Assembly: GCA_023957835.1 (NCBI GenBank)
Contig: JAMLGP010000001.1
Coordinates: 613,575-677,574 of the forward strand
DNA: 64,000 nucleotides
Direction: 5' to 3'
DNA from: Homoserinimonas sp.
GTDB lineage: Bacteria; Actinomycetota; Actinomycetes; Actinomycetales; Microbacteriaceae
This document shows positions 44,705 to 56,058 of the stretch, one piece after another; the first letter of the stretch is position 1; every line of letters begins with the position of its first letter. The notes under the pieces are model-generated. The model searched no databases. It saw only the letters and a program-made list of their open reading frames with translations, and was not told where the DNA came from. The translations under genes were made by a program, and so were the position numbers.

Positions 44705-46615
44705 ATGGCAGCGAAATCAAAGACAGAACGAACTTCGACTACTGATGGTTCGGTCTCAAGACCGTCGTCGGAAGGGTCTCCATTGAAGGAACCGAAAGCA
44801 AAGACCGGATCGTTCTGGTCGCGAATGTCAGGAAAGAAGTCAAGAACGGAATCGGAAGCCCCGTTGACTATTGAGTCGAGTGTGCCTCCAAAAACGAAGG
44901 AAAAGTTGAAGCAAGATCCCCCGGCAGCGGCAACAGGCAAAAAGGCCACTGCGAAATCCGTAAACATCAATCCGGAAGATACTGCGAAGAGGCCCGCGGC
45001 CAAGTCTGCGGTCAAACCTGCGACTAAACCCGCTGCTAAAGCTGCCGCTAAGCCAGTTGCTAAGCCGGCTACTAAGCCAGGTGGAGATTCGGCATCGAAG
45101 ACAGCATCCAAACCTGCAGCGAAGAATGCAGCGAAGAATGCCGCAACGACTAGCAAGACTGCGAGCAAGGCAGTCGGCAAGTCTGAGGAAGGCAAGGCCA
45201 GCAAGCCCGCAGTCAAGGCGGGTACAAAGGCCGAGGCAAAGCCTGCCGCCAAAACCAAATCGACAGTTGCGGCCAAGCCCGAGTCCATGGCCACGTCCAA
45301 AGCTGCTCCGGCAAAGTCGAAGACCGCCAAGGTATCCACGAAGTCCAGTCCAAAGTCTCTGCCGCAGGGTGCTGAGGGCGAGGCCGAAGAGGAACTTGAC
45401 GAACTCGCCGCGGATGTCGATCTGGCTGACGAGGAGCTGGACGAAGTAGATCTGGACGTTGAGGATCTGGAAGACGAGCAGGGAGATTCTGAAGAAGATT
45501 CTGATTCGGTCGAGCAACCCAAGCGAAAGACGCGGTCGAAGAGCAAGGTCGAAGGCGAAGAGTCAGAAGCAGAAGAGCCAGCCGACGAGGTTGAAGACGA
45601 AGACGACGAAGATGCCGCCGAAGCTCTGCCTGCTGGAGCAATCGTGCTCTCAATGGCCGACGATGAGGACGAACTGCCGGTCTATTCGACCGCAATCACC
45701 GGAGCTACAGCAGACCCGGTCAAGGACTATCTGAAGCAGATCGGAAAGGTCGCACTGCTAAACGCTGCCGAAGAGGTTGAGCTGGCAATGCGAATCGAAG
45801 CCGGGCTGTTTGCAGAGGACAAACTCGCAAACAGCAAGGGCAAGATCAGCAAGGAACTAGAACGAGAGCTCCGCTGGGTTGCGAAAGACGGGCAGCGCGC
45901 GAAGTCGCACCTCCTTGGTGCGAACCTGAGGCTGGTGGTCAGCCTTGCCAAGCGCTACACGGGGCGCGGGATGCAATTCCTGGATTTGATTCAGGAAGGC
46001 AACCTCGGCCTCATCCGTGCGGTTGAAAAGTTCGACTACACCAAGGGATTCAAGTTCTCGACTTACGCGACCTGGTGGATCCGTCAGGCAATAACCAGGG
46101 CAATGGCCGACCAGGCGCGCACCATTCGAATTCCGGTGCACATGGTTGAAGTCATCAACAAGCTCGCGAGGGTGCAGCGTCAGATGCTTCAGGATCTTGG
46201 CCGCGAACCCACTCCGGAAGAGCTCAGCCGCGAACTCGACATGACTCCCGAAAAAGTTGTGGAAGTCCAGAAGTACGGCCGCGAGCCGATCTCGCTGCAC
46301 ACTCCGCTTGGCGAAGACGGAGACAGTGAATTCGGTGACCTCATCGAGGACACCGAAGCTGTAGTTCCCGCTGACGCTGTCGGGTTTACCATGATGCAAA
46401 AGCAACTGGAGAGCCTGCTCGACTCCCTGTCTGAGCGCGAGGCCGGCGTGATCCGGATGCGGTTCGGGCTCGGAGACGGGATGCCGAAGACCCTTGACCA
46501 GATCGGAGACACTTTCGGCGTAACCCGCGAGCGGATCAGGCAGATCGAGTCGAAGACCATGGCCAAGCTTCGACACCCCTCGAGATCCCAGTCTCTGAAG
46601 GACTTCCTGGACTAG
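44705..46615 (+). CDS. sigA: Primary RNA polymerase sigma factor
   Basis: A 636-aa housekeeping sigma-70. I chose ATG 44705, preceded by GAGGAAAGGTG. The first 190 residues or so are a low-complexity Lys/Ala/Pro/Ser tail with imperfect KPAAK/KPATK repeats, followed by an acidic Glu/Asp-rich block (about 220-320). The conserved part begins at [13 protein letters not shown] (region 1.2); region 2.4 is [18 protein letters not shown] and region 4.2 is [19 protein letters not shown], ending in [10 protein letters not shown] as in other Micrococcales. The tail length is unusual but of a kind common in actinobacterial primary sigmas. Confidence 0.95.
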   Translation: MAAKSKTERTSTTDGSVSRPSSEGSPLKEPKAKTGSFWSRMSGKKSRTESEAPLTIESSVPPKTKEKLKQDPPAAATGKKATAKSVNINPEDTAKRPAAKSAVKPATKPAAKAAAKPVAKPATKPGGDSASKTASKPAAKNAAKNAATTSKTASKAVGKSEEGKASKPAVKAGTKAEAKPAAKTKSTVAAKPESMATSKAAPAKSKTAKVSTKSSPKSLPQGAEGEAEEELDELAADVDLADEELDEVDLDVEDLEDEQGDSEEDSDSVEQPKRKTRSKSKVEGEESEAEEPADEVEDEDDEDAAEALPAGAIVLSMADDEDELPVYSTAITGATADPVKDYLKQIGKVALLNAAEEVELAMRIEAGLFAEDKLANSKGKISKELERELRWVAKDGQRAKSHLLGANLRLVVSLAKRYTGRGMQFLDLIQEGNLGLIRAVEKFDYTKGFKFSTYATWWIRQAITRAMADQARTIRIPVHMVEVINKLARVQRQMLQDLGREPTPEELSRELDMTPEKVVEVQKYGREPISLHTPLGEDGDSEFGDLIEDTEAVVPADAVGFTMMQKQLESLLDSLSEREAGVIRMRFGLGDGMPKTLDQIGDTFGVTRERIRQIESKTMAKLRHPSRSQSLKDFLD

Positions 46616-46624
46616 GCGCCGAAG

Positions 46625-47311
46625 GTGGAAGCCAACGCGGGGAAGGCCCTCGAGGTTGAAGTAGATGGTGAAAAGTACCAGCGCATCCCGATAAAGACCC
46701 GGTTGGTTTCTCCTGAGGATGAAATTGACCAGGTAGTCATCGAATTCGCCAAACCTCAACTCAAAGATGGCGATGTCCTCTTCATCACTGAGAAGATCGT
46801 CGCGATTACTCAGGGTCGTTCGTTTCCGGTGAGTTCGATCAAGCCGAGACCGCTCGCACTCAAGCTTTCGAAGTATGTAACGAAGACTCCCTCCGGAATC
46901 GGACTCGGCATGCCAGAGACGATGGAAATGGCTCTGCAGGAATGCGGAACCCCGAGAATCCTCTTTGCCGCGGCGGTCGCAGCGGTAACAAAACGGTTTG
47001 GACGAAAGGGCGATTTCTATCGGATCGCGGGTCCTAAAGCCAGAGGAATTGACGGTCCGACCAGTGGCACGATCCCGCCTTACAACACTCAGGTAGTCCT
47101 CGCGCCGGCAAAGCCGAATCAGGTGGCGAAGCGGCTAAAGCAATTGCTCGAGTGCAGGGCAGAAGTGCTGATCGTGGACATAAATGACTTCGGCGGAAAT
47201 GTTCTGGGATCCACCGTCGGCCGCAACGGCTTGTTCGAGCGCATCCTTTCCGATAATCCGCTGGGGCAGGGTCACCAGAGCACTCCGATGGGAATCATCC
47301 GCCCGGTCTGA
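46625..47311 (+). CDS. CofE-like (F420-0 gamma-glutamyl ligase) domain protein
   Basis: A 228-aa protein starting GTG 46625, 9 nt after sigA, so probably co-transcribed. Segments RIPIKTRLVSPEDEI, GDVLFITEKIVAITQGR and VDINDFGGNVLGSTVGRN fit the F420_ligase (CofE) fold. True CofE adds glutamate to F420-0 using GTP. No other F420 gene is in the window, and stand-alone relatives of this type occur in bacteria where F420 is not expected, so a different amide-ligase substrate is possible. An ATP-grasp gene converges on it 17 bp away. Confidence 0.7.
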   Translation: MEANAGKALEVEVDGEKYQRIPIKTRLVSPEDEIDQVVIEFAKPQLKDGDVLFITEKIVAITQGRSFPVSSIKPRPLALKLSKYVTKTPSGIGLGMPETMEMALQECGTPRILFAAAVAAVTKRFGRKGDFYRIAGPKARGIDGPTSGTIPPYNTQVVLAPAKPNQVAKRLKQLLECRAEVLIVDINDFGGNVLGSTVGRNGLFERILSDNPLGQGHQSTPMGIIRPV

Positions 47312-47328
47312 ACCAGAATCCGATTGAG

Positions 47329-48354
47329 TCAGAAGCCGATCTTCTCGCGGTACAGGGGAAGCAGACCTGTCTTGTTACCGGTCAGGCTCGGCTTGGCCTG
47401 AAAGACTCCGGTGTTGTAGTTTCCTTCGATTACCACGGGGCGGTCGGGGGAGATCGCAATATCCCAGCCGACATAGGGGATCTCCGGCACAATTCGTGCA
47501 ACCGTGTCGACTAGCTCGAGAACCTTGTCGTAGAGCGGAACTTTGAAGCCTGGAATCCGTATCCCTGAGATCGGGTGGATCTCGTAGGCGTCGCCTTCGA
47601 CGTCGAAAGCGGCGTGCAGGGCAACTCCGTCCTCGCTGAGCATTGTGTACATCCCGCCGTGGGCAAAGTTGTCGATGACATCACCGTTGCCCATCTTCAG
47701 CACTCGAGCAAGGATGTGAACTTCCTTGCCATCGAAGTAGGAGACGATCCGAAGCGAATTGACGCTCGAAGGGTTGAGGGCAGCCATTTCGGGATGCTGG
47801 GGGATTACCTGCTCGATCAGGAACTGGCGATTTTCAATCAGCTCATTCTTGAATTGCGCGTAGTCCCTGATATCGGTAGCATTCCTGCGCTCGATGCCTT
47901 TGCCACCGTCGCTGTCGATCATCTTGATCATGACCGATTGGTGCTTGTTGACGAACTTCTCGATCTCCTGTGGAGAGGACTCGCGGGCATCCAGAGTTTC
48001 TCTGCCTATGTATTCAGAGAAGTGCTTCACAAACTCGGATTTGTCTGCGAAGAAGTGCCGATAAGGTTTTTGGTTCACGAGCTGGGCTATGTGATTCGAC
48101 TTCGGGTGGGTCATATAGGTGATTCGATCCCGATGTCCAAGCAGGTGGAAGTCCCAGTCCTGATAGTCGGTGAACCCCGTCTCGTGTCTGGCGGCACTCC
48201 AGATCATGTCGAGCGCGATGAGAGTAGCAGGCTTCCAGGTCGCGCGGCTTAGCTTCTTAGAGATTCTGCGAAGGTTCTTCCAGTCGACGTTGGATGCTCG
48301 CCAAAAAAAGTACCTAACCCGCCTGCCTAGGCCCAGCGTACGCCTGGAAGCCAC
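47329..48354 (-). CDS. Sugar-transfer-associated ATP-grasp protein
   Basis: The 341-aa protein has ATP-grasp features: the phosphate-binding loop IKMIDSDGGKGIER near 145, FLIEQVIPQHP near 185, and the Mg-binding end GWDIAISPDRPVVIEGNYNTG. The family (ATPgrasp_ST type) is thought to join carboxylates to amines in cell-wall or polysaccharide modification. It starts GTG 48354 directly after the stop of the DUF7455 gene (TAG-GTG), so the two are translationally coupled. Its convergence with a CofE-like ligase gene is a suggestive pairing but they are not in one operon. Confidence 0.75.
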   Translation of the reverse strand: MASRRTLGLGRRVRYFFWRASNVDWKNLRRISKKLSRATWKPATLIALDMIWSAARHETGFTDYQDWDFHLLGHRDRITYMTHPKSNHIAQLVNQKPYRHFFADKSEFVKHFSEYIGRETLDARESSPQEIEKFVNKHQSVMIKMIDSDGGKGIERRNATDIRDYAQFKNELIENRQFLIEQVIPQHPEMAALNPSSVNSLRIVSYFDGKEVHILARVLKMGNGDVIDNFAHGGMYTMLSEDGVALHAAFDVEGDAYEIHPISGIRIPGFKVPLYDKVLELVDTVARIVPEIPYVGWDIAISPDRPVVIEGNYNTGVFQAKPSLTGNKTGLLPLYREKIGF

Positions 48355-48588
48355 CTAGCTTTCCGCGCTGAGTCGGCTGGATTCGTCGTGCCACGAGGTG
48401 GCGATCTTCGCGAGCTTTTCCTGGTGACGGTGTCCGTGGTGGGCGCAAAACAGCAATTCGCTGTCGCCGATGGTCGCCCGAATATACGCCTGAGCTCCGC
48501 AACTGTCGCAGCGGTCTCCGATTCCCAGACTGAACGCCTCGGTCCCGACGGCGGCCATTTCTTCGGTAGTGGCTTGCGACATCCCCAT
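48355..48588 (-). CDS. DUF7455 small zinc-ribbon-like protein
   Basis: A 77-aa protein with C-x2-C (RCDSCGAQA) and C-x2-H (FCAHHGHRH) pairs, a probable zinc knuckle. DUF7455 proteins lie between the primary sigma factor and parE genes throughout actinobacteria, which matches this position. Start ATG 48588 follows GGAG closely; ATG 48582 has better spacing and is an alternative. No function is known. Confidence 0.85.
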   Translation of the reverse strand: MGMSQATTEEMAAVGTEAFSLGIGDRCDSCGAQAYIRATIGDSELLFCAHHGHRHQEKLAKIATSWHDESSRLSAES

Positions 48589-48787
48589 TGCTCCAAATCT
48601 GCTTGCTGAATCAATCCAAGCACGAGAATCGCCCCTCTTGCTTGCAATTGGGGCGGTATTTCGCTCAACGCGTATAGCCGCCTCGTAGTGTCGATGCCGC
48701 TCGATGGTTCAGGTGCTCATTAGGGTTGAAGTTGGCTCAGCGACTTGAAGTCGGACGCAGAGCAGTTTTGGAACCGGAGGTATCAAG

Positions 48788-50875
48788 TTGTCGAGCTCGG
48801 AGTATTCCGCCAGCCACCTTAAGGTGCTTGAGGGGCTGGAGGCGGTGCGAAAGCGGCCCGGAATGTACATCGGCTCTACTGATTCTCGAGGGCTCATGCA
48901 CTGCCTTTGGGAGATTATCGACAACTCGGTTGATGAAGCGCTGAGCGGTTTTGGCGAATCGATCGAGATCACTCTCCGTCCCGATGGCAGCGTTGAAGTG
49001 GCGGACAAGGGCCGCGGCATCCCCACCGACATCGAGCCGAGGACCGGACTCAACGGCGTAGAAGTTGTGTTCACGAAGCTGCATGCCGGCGGAAAGTTCG
49101 GCTCGAACTCGTACACCGCTTCCGGTGGTCTTCACGGTGTTGGCGCCTCGGTTGTCAACGCGCTTTCTGAGCGGCTCGATGTTGAGGTGGATCGAGACGG
49201 ATTCACCTGGGCGCTCTCTTTCAAGCGAGGCGAGCCGGGAACATTTGAGGATTCTGGCGAGCCGACTCCCAGCGCGCCCTTCACGCCGTTTCTGGATAAG
49301 AGCGAACTTCGAAAGCTGAAGAAGGCGCCAAAGGGGGCCACCGGAACGAGAGTTCGCTATTGGGCCGACCCGCAAATTTTCACCAGGGGAACTGATTTCC
49401 AGCTGGATGGCCTCTTCGCCAGGGCGAGGCAAACCGCCTTTCTGGTCAGAGGTCTCTCGCTTCGCATTCAGGATGACCGCAGCTCCGAGCCGGTTTCAGA
49501 AGAGTTCCGATTCGACGGAGGCATCGCCGAGTTCGTCGACTTTCTCGCGAAGGATGCTCCGCTGACTTCAACCTGGATGCTCGGTGGCGCGGGCACGTTC
49601 ACTGAAACCGTTCCGGTGGATGACGGCCAGGGCCACATGGTTGCTACCGAAGTCGAGCGAAATTGCGAAGTGGGAATCGCCCTGAGGTGGGGTACCGGCT
49701 ACGACACCGAGTTTCGAAGTTTCGTGAACATAATCGCGACCCCAAAGGGCGGCACCCACCAGACCGGTTTCGAGCAGGGACTGCTCAAGTTTCTAAGAGC
49801 CGAAGTCGACAGGAACGCCAGAAGGCTCAAGGTCTCCTCCAATTCGAACGAGAAGCTCGAAAAGGAGGACGTCCTTGCCGGGTTGACCGCGGTGCTTACA
49901 GTTCGGCTGGCCGAACCTCAGTTTGAGGGTCAGACCAAGGAGGTTCTTGGGACTCCTGCGGTTAGAAATATCGTTTCGACGGTCCTGACAAAAGCGTTGA
50001 CCGAAAAGTTCAACTCTGGCAAGCGGGACGACAAGGCCCAGTCGGCCCTCGTGCTGGAGAAGATCGTCTCTGAAATGAAGGCCCGAGTCTCGGCGCGCGC
50101 CCATAAGGAGACTCAGCGCAGAAAGACGGCTCTGGAGAACTCTTCCCTGCCGGCAAAGCTCGTTGACTGCAGGAGCAATGACGTATCGAATTGCGAGTTG
50201 TTCATCGTAGAGGGCGATTCGGCGCTCGGCACGGCCAAACTTGCGAGAGACAGCGAGTTTCAGGCGCTGCTTCCGATTCGAGGCAAGATTCTGAATGTCC
50301 AGAAGGCAAGCATTTCAGACATGCTTTCCAACGCGGAATGTGCTGCGATTATCCAGGTGATCGGCGCCGGTTCGGGCCGCAGTTTCGACCTGAGCGCTGC
50401 GCGCTACCAAAAGGTCATAATCATGAGCGATGCGGATGTCGACGGTGCGCACATCCGCACCCTGCTTTTGACCCTCTTCCACCGCTACATGCCCCAGATG
50501 ATCCAGGAGGGACGAGTGTATGCGGCGGTTCCACCCTTGCATCGAGTGGTAGTCCACAATGGCTCGAAGCCTAAGGAGACCATCTACACCTACTCGGAGG
50601 CGGAGCTTTCCGGAGTGCTTGCAGAGCTAAAGAAGGCCGGAAAGCGATATCGGGATCCGATTCAGCGCTACAAGGGGCTCGGCGAAATGGACGCAGAGCA
50701 ACTGGCTACTACAACCATGGATCGCAGGCACCGGACTCTGCGCAGGGTTGGAATGACAGATCTCAAGGCGGCAGAACTCACCTTCGACCTGCTCATGGGA
50801 AATGATGTCGCTCCAAGGAAGGAGTTTCTGATTTCGGGGGCTTCTGAGCTCGATCGAAATCGGATTGACGCCTAG
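48788..50875 (+). CDS. parE: Type IIA topoisomerase subunit B (ParE/GyrB-type)
   Basis: A 695-aa protein starting TTG 48788 after GGAGG. The GHKL ATPase site shows [17 protein letters not shown] and [14 protein letters not shown]; the toprim domain has EGDSALG and DADVDGAHI; the C-terminal motif is QRYKGLGEM. With the A subunit gene converging on it, the pair forms a second topoisomerase besides the gyrase normally near dnaA. I call it ParE from gene order (sigma factor-DUF7455-parE); by sequence alone GyrB cannot be excluded. Confidence 0.88.
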   Translation: MSSSEYSASHLKVLEGLEAVRKRPGMYIGSTDSRGLMHCLWEIIDNSVDEALSGFGESIEITLRPDGSVEVADKGRGIPTDIEPRTGLNGVEVVFTKLHAGGKFGSNSYTASGGLHGVGASVVNALSERLDVEVDRDGFTWALSFKRGEPGTFEDSGEPTPSAPFTPFLDKSELRKLKKAPKGATGTRVRYWADPQIFTRGTDFQLDGLFARARQTAFLVRGLSLRIQDDRSSEPVSEEFRFDGGIAEFVDFLAKDAPLTSTWMLGGAGTFTETVPVDDGQGHMVATEVERNCEVGIALRWGTGYDTEFRSFVNIIATPKGGTHQTGFEQGLLKFLRAEVDRNARRLKVSSNSNEKLEKEDVLAGLTAVLTVRLAEPQFEGQTKEVLGTPAVRNIVSTVLTKALTEKFNSGKRDDKAQSALVLEKIVSEMKARVSARAHKETQRRKTALENSSLPAKLVDCRSNDVSNCELFIVEGDSALGTAKLARDSEFQALLPIRGKILNVQKASISDMLSNAECAAIIQVIGAGSGRSFDLSAARYQKVIIMSDADVDGAHIRTLLLTLFHRYMPQMIQEGRVYAAVPPLHRVVVHNGSKPKETIYTYSEAELSGVLAELKKAGKRYRDPIQRYKGLGEMDAEQLATTTMDRRHRTLRRVGMTDLKAAELTFDLLMGNDVAPRKEFLISGASELDRNRIDA

Positions 50876-53334
50876 GAGTTCGAGGCTGTAGTTCCGATCG
50901 AGCCGATCACCGCATCCAAAGGAGATCCCGAAGCGTCTCGCTTTGCTCCAGGTTCCGGCAATTCTCGAGTTGAACCGTCAGGTCCGACCGCGAGTGCGGG
51001 CAGCGGGCCCACCCAGGCGAGCTGCAGACCGCTTTCTCCCTTGAGCAGCGAGTGGCAGCGGACTCCTCCGGTGCCACGACCCTTGCCAGGGAAGTCTTCG
51101 AACCGACTGAGCTTCGCCCGCCCCGGATCGGTGCCTGCGATCGTATTCTGCGAAGTGGAAATTGTGGCTACGGCGAGTTCGACTGCGGGGTCCACGGTCG
51201 CAAAACTGATGACTCTCGCCCCGTCAGCGAGGCGGATTCCGGCCATTCCGGCGGCACTTCGACCCTGTGGCCTTACCGCAGATGCCGGAAAGTGCAGCAG
51301 CTGGGCATGAGAAGTTACGAAGACGAGTTCTTCGCCGTCTCCACCCTGGCCAGCGCCGACTACTTCATCCCCGTCCTTCAGAGCTATCAGTTCGAAATCC
51401 GGTTTCGACGGGTAGTCACCGGGGGTGACCCTCTTGACCGTCCCCAGTTTGGTACCAAGAGCAATTGGGTTCTCCGACTCCAGAGAAACCAGAGCGACAA
51501 CCCGCTCATCTTTGGCAATTCCGAGGTATTCGTTGATCTTTGCTCCTGCAGCAAGTTGCACAGAGCTTGCAGGAACCTGAGGCAGATCCACCGGATTCAT
51601 TCGGATGAGTCGACCGCGACTGGTTATGGCCCCGATTTCTGTCCTCGCCGTTGTCACGACCGTGGACCTTATGGCGTCGTGTTTGCTTCTCCTGCGGGCT
51701 CGGGGGCCGGATTCCAGTGCGCCTTCCGGCAGTTCGACTCTCAGTACGCGCCCGGTAGTTGAAAGCAGCACTTCACAGGGCGAATCTGCGACCTCCAGAA
51801 CTGGCGCAGGCCCGGTACTCTTCGATGTCCGAACTGCTCCCGCTTCCGTAAGCAGTGTCCGGCGAGGGGTTCCGAGTTCCTCGGCCACCGATTCAAGCTC
51901 CGTGGAGATAAGCTCGCGCAGTCGATCCGGGTTGGCGAGCAGTTCTTCAAGCTCGACTATTTCTGCCTGGAGCCGTTCCTTCTCGCTCTCGAGCTCTATC
52001 CTCGAAAACTTCGTAAGTCTCCTCAGTCGCAATTCGAGAATGTACTCTGCCTGAACCTCGCTCAAGTCGAAGACTTCGATCAGCCGCTTTCGAGCTGAGT
52101 CAGCATCATCGCTCGAGCGGATCAGTTGAATAACTTCGTCTATGTCCAGAATTGCGATCAGCAATCCTTCAACCAGATGAAGCCTTTCCCGCCTGCGCTC
52201 AAGCCGGAAGCGGCTGCGCCTGGTGGTAACCAGAATCCGGTGATCCAGATAAACCTGAAGCAGGTCTCTCAGGCCAAGAGTCTGCGGTCCGCCCTTCACG
52301 AGGGCCACATTGTTGATGCTGAACTGGTCCTCAAGCGGAGTGTGCTTGAAGAGCTGCTCCATTACCGCCTGCGGGTTGAAGCCGGTCTTGACCGAAATGA
52401 CCAGCCGCAGTCCGTTCTTGCGGTCTGTGAGATCTGTGACATCGGAAATTCCGGCCAGCTTTCTCGAGTTGACCCCGTCCTTGATCTTCTCGATTACCTT
52501 CTCCGCACCCACGAGGTACGGGAGCTCGGTGACGACAATTCCGGTCTTTCTCGCGCTGAGATTCTCGATGGAAAACTTCGCCCGGGTTCTGAAACTGCCG
52601 CGGCCGGTCTCGTAGGCCTCCCGGATGCCGTCCAGTCCGACAATCGTTCCCCCGGTAGGTAAATCCGGGCCCGGAATGAACTCCATCAAAGTGTCGAGGC
52701 TCGCGTCCGGATGAGCGAGCAGGTGCCTGGCTGCGGCAACTACCTCGATCAGGTTGTGGGGAGCCATATTGGTGGCCATGCCAACAGCTATTCCGTTTGC
52801 GCCGTTGACGAGAAGGTTGGGAAAAGCCGCTGGAAGCACTTCCGGCTGGGTTAGCTGATTGTCGTAATTGGGGACAAAGTCCACTACGTCTTCATCCAGG
52901 CCTGATACCAGCGCGAGAGCGGCCACCGCGAGTCTCGCCTCTGTGTATCTCGCTGCGGCAGGTCCGTCATCCAGAGAACCGAAGTTTCCGTGCCCATCCA
53001 CTAACGGGACTCTGAGCACAAAAGGCTGGGCAAGTCGAACCATCGCGTCGTAAATCGACGCATCGCCATGGGGATGGAGCTTGCCCATGACGTCCCCCAC
53101 GACTCGCGACGACTTGACGTGCCCCTTTTCCGGGCGCAGTCCCATTTCGCTCATTTGATAGAGAATGCGCCGCTGTACGGGCTTGAGACCGTCTCTGGCG
53201 TCCGGAAGCGCCCGCGAGTAAATGACGGAGTAGGCATATTCAAGGAACGAACTCTCCATCTCGCTGGAGACGTCGATATCTGTTATTCGTTCGCCGGTGG
53301 GGTCTTCGGTGGGGGAGGAAATCGTAGTCGTCAT
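50872..53334 (-). CDS. parC: Type IIA topoisomerase subunit A (ParC/GyrA-type)
   Basis: An 820-aa A subunit with the catalytic tyrosine in AARYTEARL near residue 128 and the N-terminal [18 protein letters not shown]. The quinolone-determining region reads [11 protein letters not shown]: Ala where E. coli GyrA has Ser83, the normal form in many actinobacteria, and Asp at the second key position. The C-terminal part holds beta-pinwheel repeats. The 3' end overlaps parE by 4 bp on the opposite strand, so the two subunits are encoded tail to tail rather than in an operon. Confidence 0.9.
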   Translation of the reverse strand: MTTTISSPTEDPTGERITDIDVSSEMESSFLEYAYSVIYSRALPDARDGLKPVQRRILYQMSEMGLRPEKGHVKSSRVVGDVMGKLHPHGDASIYDAMVRLAQPFVLRVPLVDGHGNFGSLDDGPAAARYTEARLAVAALALVSGLDEDVVDFVPNYDNQLTQPEVLPAAFPNLLVNGANGIAVGMATNMAPHNLIEVVAAARHLLAHPDASLDTLMEFIPGPDLPTGGTIVGLDGIREAYETGRGSFRTRAKFSIENLSARKTGIVVTELPYLVGAEKVIEKIKDGVNSRKLAGISDVTDLTDRKNGLRLVISVKTGFNPQAVMEQLFKHTPLEDQFSINNVALVKGGPQTLGLRDLLQVYLDHRILVTTRRSRFRLERRRERLHLVEGLLIAILDIDEVIQLIRSSDDADSARKRLIEVFDLSEVQAEYILELRLRRLTKFSRIELESEKERLQAEIVELEELLANPDRLRELISTELESVAEELGTPRRTLLTEAGAVRTSKSTGPAPVLEVADSPCEVLLSTTGRVLRVELPEGALESGPRARRRSKHDAIRSTVVTTARTEIGAITSRGRLIRMNPVDLPQVPASSVQLAAGAKINEYLGIAKDERVVALVSLESENPIALGTKLGTVKRVTPGDYPSKPDFELIALKDGDEVVGAGQGGDGEELVFVTSHAQLLHFPASAVRPQGRSAAGMAGIRLADGARVISFATVDPAVELAVATISTSQNTIAGTDPGRAKLSRFEDFPGKGRGTGGVRCHSLLKGESGLQLAWVGPLPALAVGPDGSTRELPEPGAKRDASGSPLDAVIGSIGTTASNS

Positions 53335-53346
53335 AGGATTACGACC

Positions 53347-54486
53347 ATGCTACCGGCCGACGCGACAGGACTCCCGAGCCTTGCCGATGTCATGCCAGGT
53401 GGACTTCAGGCACTACGCGGGCGCGAAAATCCCCTGGGGTTTCCAGCCCTCAAAAAGTTCGTTGTTTTTGTGATCGATGGCCTCGGTGTGGATACTCTCA
53501 TCGAGCGGTCGGGGCACGCTCGAACCCTCTCTTCTGTACTCGATCGGTCAAGTATCGCAATGGCCGGATTTCCAACGACAACGGTCAGCGGATTGAGCAC
53601 CATTACGACCGGGACCCTGGCCGGGACGCACGGGATGATCGGCTATTCAAGCTTTGATGTGGCTAACGACAGGGTGGTTCGCCCGCTCTCGGGGTGGGAT
53701 GATCTGATGGATCCGAGCGAGTGGCAACTGGCCTCTACCGTCTTCGAACGAGCAGCAGAGTTCGGAATCCCCAGCCACGCGATTGGCATCGAGAGGTTCC
53801 GCAACACGGGCTTCACCGCGGCAGTTCTCCGAGGGGCGTCTTTTTCCGGTGCGGAGAAAGTGGCGGACAGAGCAAAGATTGCGAGGGAGATCCTCGATAG
53901 CGAGGAGAGTGCCCTCGTCTATCTTTATGCAGCGGAATTTGATCACGCGCTGCATGAGAAGGGCCGACTCTCAACCAAAGCGATGCGAGCCCTTGAGGAA
54001 ATAGATGCCGCGGTGGCGGAATTGAAATCGGGCCTCGGCCCTCAGGAGGGAATGGTCGTCATAGCGGATCACGGTGCCGTGGATGTCCAGCAGAGCGGAC
54101 TGATCCTGTTCGACAGCAGCCCGGAGTTGCTGGATGGTGTTCGGCACATTGCCGGAGACCCGCGAGCACTGGGCCTCTATTTCGAGCCGGATGCCTCTGC
54201 TTCAGTCCGGCAAGCGACCTTCGAAGCATGGCGAGAGTCAGAGTCTTCGAGAGCTGAGGTGATCTCCGCCGAAACGGCTGTCGAGCGAGGGTGGTTCGGT
54301 CCCGAAGTGAGCAAGAGAGTTCGGCCCAGAATCCCGGATTTTTACGTGCTGGCTCGAAAGAGGGTTGCGTACTACGATTCCAGAACCGCCAATGCTCAGT
54401 CGCTTGCGATGGTCGGACAGCACGGATCAGTAACGCAGGAGGAACTGCGCGTTCCTTTGCTCAGGTTTGGGGCTCTGGCGGCTTAA
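53347..54486 (+). CDS. Type I phosphodiesterase / nucleotide pyrophosphatase family
   Basis: A 379-aa alkaline-phosphatase-superfamily enzyme. The metal-binding Asp is in [10 protein letters not shown] near residue 43, the nucleophile Thr in [15 protein letters not shown] near residue 80, further ligands in [11 protein letters not shown] and VIADHGAVD. It hydrolyses phosphodiester or pyrophosphate bonds in a substrate not identifiable here. Start ATG 53347; longer in-frame extensions run into parC. No clear signal peptide is seen, so it is probably cytoplasmic. Confidence 0.88.
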   Translation: MLPADATGLPSLADVMPGGLQALRGRENPLGFPALKKFVVFVIDGLGVDTLIERSGHARTLSSVLDRSSIAMAGFPTTTVSGLSTITTGTLAGTHGMIGYSSFDVANDRVVRPLSGWDDLMDPSEWQLASTVFERAAEFGIPSHAIGIERFRNTGFTAAVLRGASFSGAEKVADRAKIAREILDSEESALVYLYAAEFDHALHEKGRLSTKAMRALEEIDAAVAELKSGLGPQEGMVVIADHGAVDVQQSGLILFDSSPELLDGVRHIAGDPRALGLYFEPDASASVRQATFEAWRESESSRAEVISAETAVERGWFGPEVSKRVRPRIPDFYVLARKRVAYYDSRTANAQSLAMVGQHGSVTQEELRVPLLRFGALAA

Positions 54487-54500
54487 AGCGAATTGCCCGT

Positions 54501-55559
54501 TCAGGCCGGATCGTCGTCCGACCTGGCTCCGAATACAATTTCGTCCCAGCTGGGTACTGACGCGCGACTGCGCTTGCTTGACTTGGCGGCAGGGATCGGT
54601 GGAACGGAATCCTCATCGTCCGGCTCATCCTCGATTTCAGGGAGTGGAACTTCCACGAGCCGAATCCCTCCGGAAGAAGGGTGCTCCGACTTCGACTCCT
54701 CGAGGTCTTCGAAGTTCGCGGCTTCCCGTTCCCCTCTGCGCTTTCTGAGAGCTTCAAGCAAGTCGGCAGTCTGACTCGAGTTACCCGACTGATCGGTGCT
54801 CGCTGGAGCCGGCCTGGTCCCGATTCGCCCGTAAGGTACGCGTTCGAGCTGCGGAGCGGTGTCAAGCAACGATGAATCCGTGCCTGATGCATTCGAATCG
54901 TGCAGTTGGTCTTCGGTAAATGCGCCGCTGTCAAACCTGGACTGATCGGCCTGCGAATCGCCGCCGTCAACGGCGCGGAGCCTGGGGATCAGGGTTCCTG
55001 ACAGATCCCCCTGGCGAGACAGGTTTTCTGCGTCGCCGTTCAAGGGGGAGAGAGCCAGTTTTTTGGGGTCAAAGCGCCAACGCGCATCATGCTCAATTTC
55101 TCCGGCGGCAAAGGTGAGCTTGATTGTCCAGCCGTCCTGAGTTTCCTTCCAACTGGCCCAGCGTTGGTTAGCAGCGCCAAGTTGGCGGAGTCTTGCATTG
55201 ATGGCTTCTCCGAAGCTTGCCGGTTGTTCGCCCAATTCGGCTCCAAGAACCGTGTGCACCGGGACAGTCATTGCGGAATTAACGACGTATTCCCGCTCGG
55301 CAACGATTGGACCCTCAAATCGCCTGACATCCTCGATTCGCGCTCCGGTAGAAGCGGCGACCTCCTCGGCGGACATTCCACCCCGGATTAGAGCCTGAAT
55401 TTCCTTTGGAGAAACCCTCTGCTCGGACTTCGGTTCACTTGCGGCGCTCCGAATCGAACTGCGCAGCCCGTCATCGATTTCAATCCGGAATCGTTGCCCA
55501 TCGTCGGAGATTGCGAGGAGTTTTCCGTCCTCTACTCCGATCACCCTAAGGTCCTGCAT
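54501..55559 (-). CDS. sepH: Septation protein SepH
   Basis: The 352-aa protein has the SepH (DUF3071) N-terminal domain: MQDLRVIGVEDGKLLAI, then a helix-turn-helix-like PKEIQALIRGGMSAEEVAASTG and the conserved WASWKETQDGWTIKL stretch. A long acidic, disordered tail ends in a basic KSSKRSRASVPSWDEIVFG motif typical for the family. SepH binds FtsZ and promotes its assembly in actinobacteria. The gene is divergent from the DUF4193 gene, as usual in this conserved neighbourhood. Confidence 0.93.
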   Translation of the reverse strand: MQDLRVIGVEDGKLLAISDDGQRFRIEIDDGLRSSIRSAASEPKSEQRVSPKEIQALIRGGMSAEEVAASTGARIEDVRRFEGPIVAEREYVVNSAMTVPVHTVLGAELGEQPASFGEAINARLRQLGAANQRWASWKETQDGWTIKLTFAAGEIEHDARWRFDPKKLALSPLNGDAENLSRQGDLSGTLIPRLRAVDGGDSQADQSRFDSGAFTEDQLHDSNASGTDSSLLDTAPQLERVPYGRIGTRPAPASTDQSGNSSQTADLLEALRKRRGEREAANFEDLEESKSEHPSSGGIRLVEVPLPEIEDEPDDEDSVPPIPAAKSSKRSRASVPSWDEIVFGARSDDDPA

Positions 55560-55756
55560 GGATGCCTCTCCCAGGTCAAACGACTGAATTCAGGGTGCCA
55601 TGAAATCCCCGAAAAGTACGGGAATATCGTGGGCGTGCCGTGAGTTTCACCGGTAGCAGGAGCGGTTGCAGCCCGATGGTTTGCTATTACGGGCCGAATG
55701 TTGCAAACTACCCCCGCCGATTTGAAAAAAACTACTAGTTGAAGAAGTGGATGGTA

Positions 55757-56050
55757 ATGGCAACCGACTACGACGCACCGCGCAAGTCAGAGGATGACTC
55801 GGAGTCGATCGAGGCCCTAAAAGAACGGGTCCCTGACAAAATGTCAGGAGTTGTCGATGTCGATGATGCGGATAACCCAGGCGGATACGAGTTGCCCGCG
55901 GAGATCCTTACGGATGATGACCTGAACGTAGTCGTTCTTCCTCCTCAGGCAGATGAGTTCACGTGCGTCAGCTGTTTTCTTGTGAAGCATCGCTCGCAGA
56001 TTGATCACGAAGAAAAGCTTGGACCGATCTGCATCGAGTGCGCGAGCTGA
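55757..56050 (+). CDS. DUF4193 small acidic zinc-binding-like protein
   Basis: A 97-aa acidic protein starting ATG 55757 (MATDYDAPRK, the family's usual start). The C-terminal half contains FTCVSCFLVKHRSQ and GPICIECAS, two C-x2-C pairs likely binding one zinc. It is conserved across actinobacteria between sepH and dut; the function is unknown. An upstream in-frame TTG at 55739 adds only six residues. Confidence 0.9.
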   Translation: MATDYDAPRKSEDDSESIEALKERVPDKMSGVVDVDDADNPGGYELPAEILTDDDLNVVVLPPQADEFTCVSCFLVKHRSQIDHEEKLGPICIECAS

Positions 56051-56058
56051 GAATACGC

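Noticed and set aside
44990..45300. Short direct repeats (AAGCCTGC/AAACCTGC-type) as a microsatellite or CRISPR-like array
   Set aside because: They are codon-level repeats of Lys-Pro-Ala in the sigma factor tail, irregular in spacing and without spacers.
48788..53334. Gyrase operon gyrB-gyrA near the replication origin
   Set aside because: The genes converge instead of forming gyrBA, no dnaA/recF context is present, and the sigma factor-DUF7455 neighbourhood is that of parE/parC.
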